The translations under genes were made by a program, and so were the position numbers. The notes beneath the pieces were generated by a model. The model was not told the DNA's origin. It ran no database searches and saw only the letters and a program-made list of their open reading frames with translations. Source: Rotaria socialis (taxonomy: Eukaryota; Rotifera; Eurotatoria; Philodinida; Philodinidae). Taken from it: a DNA stretch of 64,000 bases. Positions within the stretch are counted from its first letter, which is position 1. Each line of letters starts with the position of its first letter. This document shows, piece after piece, positions 62,790 to 64,000 of the stretch. The DNA lies in assembly GCA_905331475.1 (NCBI GenBank), contig CAJNYU010003733.1, forward strand, positions 62,001 to 126,000, written 5' to 3'.

Positions 62790-64000
62790 TTAAATAAGAA
62801 TGACTCCTTTTGCAGTCGAATCAGTTAAAGTGTCTTTTGAATTTGAGGGATAACTGAACGTAGAGAACAATGGTGATTGCTGAGAGGTGGTATTGTATGA
62901 GTACAATGGAGTATTGCTTTGAATATTTTCTGGCAATGATGACGAAACTGACTGTGCTGACTGTATTTGTTGTGTATTAGAATTCTGTGGATACGATGGA
63001 GTACTAGGTTGTAAATTTCCTGGAAATGATAGTGATGGTGGCTGTACGTGCTGTGAACTAGAATTGTATGGATACGATGGTGCGCTAGGTTGTATATTTC
63101 CTAGGAACGATGGTGGTGCTTGTGGTGACTGCTGCTGTTGAGATTGATGTTCTTTGTTTAAATTAAACAAAGAATCTAACGATGAAAATGGTTTATTAGG
63201 ATTGTTAGTATTTTGTAGCGATACTTGTGCAGGAGAGACCATGATGGATACTGCGTTTGGATTAGTTTCCAGTAAATGAAGAGCATGATGAATATTGTTC
63301 AGATCTTCTTCAGTAAGAACAGCTGTCGCAACAGAAGCTGATGATGAAAAAGCATTTAACAAAGAGAATTGCTCGCTATTTGAGCTTGTCAACTGTGGCG
63401 ACTTTATATTATTTGGATTAGAAAGAGATAAATAGCTATCGATTTGTGTAAGTGGTATATTATTAGTTGTTGCTATGGGTGATAGACTACTGCGTGCGCC
63501 AGGAGGGATACTTGGATATTGCGAACTTGTCGATAAAGAAGTAAAGTCAACTGCTTTGTTTGGAATCATAGGTGAAGATAACTCTGGAAGATAGTGTGCT
63601 ATGCCTTTATTGTCAATTGTATATGATGTATCTTCGTCGTCATTTATATTTTGATTTGTTTTTTCATTTGGAACGTTCGTTTCAGGTTCATTATTGATTG
63701 TTGACATTTGAGCAGGCAATGGTGTACTAGGAGGATAGACACGTTCATAAAATGATGGAATCGATGCGCTGTCATGTTCGACAGACGACAATGTGTCCAT
63801 TGAACTAACATTGGCGCCCAGATCAGATGCATTTTTATTTTTCCAATATGGATTATTCCATTGTTGATTTCCTTTTACTGGTGTCATTGAAATGTTAGAT
63901 TTATTACTTTCAGTGAATGATGTTGATGCTTCATAAGTTTTTGCACTAAAATTTGGATTGATCAATGAATTTTCTTTTGCACTACTATGGTCATTTTGTA
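62790..64000 (-). CDS. Ser/Pro/Gln-rich protein, partial at the window edge
   Basis: A single open frame of more than 400 codons; the stop is at 62790. It stays open to the right edge (QNDHSSAKENSLINPNF), so the start lies outside the window. The sequence is low in complexity: MTPVKGNQQWNNPYWKN, FYERVYPPSTPLPAQ, YTIDNKGIAHYLPEL and one likely helix, TEEDLNNIHHALHLLETNPN. Three degenerate tandem repeats of about 27 residues sit near the end: PPSFLGNIQPSAPSYPYNSS, PSLSFPGNLQPSTPSYPQNS and SSSLPENIQSNTPLYSYNTT, each followed by a Gln-rich spacer. No known domain is seen; it is probably largely disordered. Confidence 0.7.
   Translation of the reverse strand, partial: QNDHSSAKENSLINPNFSAKTYEASTSFTESNKSNISMTPVKGNQQWNNPYWKNKNASDLGANVSSMDTLSSVEHDSASIPSFYERVYPPSTPLPAQMSTINNEPETNVPNEKTNQNINDDEDTSYTIDNKGIAHYLPELSSPMIPNKAVDFTSLSTSSQYPSIPPGARSSLSPIATTNNIPLTQIDSYLSLSNPNNIKSPQLTSSNSEQFSLLNAFSSSASVATAVLTEEDLNNIHHALHLLETNPNAVSIMVSPAQVSLQNTNNPNKPFSSLDSLFNLNKEHQSQQQQSPQAPPSFLGNIQPSAPSYPYNSSSQHVQPPSLSFPGNLQPSTPSYPQNSNTQQIQSAQSVSSSLPENIQSNTPLYSYNTTSQQSPLFSTFSYPSNSKDTLTDSTAKGVILI

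Overview
The window is AT-rich eukaryotic DNA (roughly 30% GC by eye). Its genes are split by many very short GT-AG introns, mostly about 50-65 nt. Every recognisable gene is a metazoan type, including a ciliary axoneme gene. AT-rich DNA, tiny introns, ciliary genes and compact animal gene structures fit a small invertebrate, most likely a bdelloid rotifer. That assignment is inference from gene style, not a match I could run. I see no bacterial gene, tRNA, rRNA or CRISPR array.

Layout. 827-8216 (-) is a K-Cl cotransporter of the SLC12A4-7 type, followed by 6.3 kb without genes. 14561-19120 (+) holds an HSPA14 (Hsp70-like) ATPase domain and a DNAJC2/zuotin J protein, which appear to be one continuous gene. 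20484-22647 (+) is MNS1. 23975-24346 (+) is a small polyQ protein weakly like MFF. 24347-31359 has little except a decayed coding relic near 25.0-25.4 kb. 31360-32283 (-) is a LYSMD3/4-type LysM membrane protein, divergent from an ARMC10-like armadillo protein at 33367-34882 (+). 35215-35900 (+) is ribosomal protein eL18. A GC-rich, palindrome-bearing element sits at 36181-36482. 37438-41143 (-) is DCAF6. A small EF-hand gene with a probable frameshift lies at 44801-45231 (-). 48616-51617 (+) is a myocardin-related transcription factor (RPEL plus SAP). 51946-52707 (-) is an unrecognised two-exon gene. Two tandem SLC15-type peptide transporters lie at 54441-57702 and 58862-61670 (+). A Ser/Pro/Gln-rich protein runs off the right edge on the minus strand (62790-64000).

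The most interesting signal is at 14.5-19.1 kb. In fungi and animals, HSPA14/Ssz1 and DNAJC2/Zuo1 are separate proteins that form the ribosome-associated complex (RAC). Here they lie head to tail on one strand. The last Hsp70-like exon ends in phase 0 at a good donor, the first zuotin exon starts in phase 0 at a good acceptor, and no AATAAA lies between them. Both the HSPA14 substrate-binding domain and the zuotin N-terminal tail that normally docks on it are missing. The predicted product is a single 982-residue RAC chaperone.

The SLC15 tandem pair carries a near-identical tract that looks like recent gene conversion. No gene cluster with a shared pathway is evident apart from the RAC pair; the remaining genes are ordinary, unrelated housekeeping or ciliary genes.
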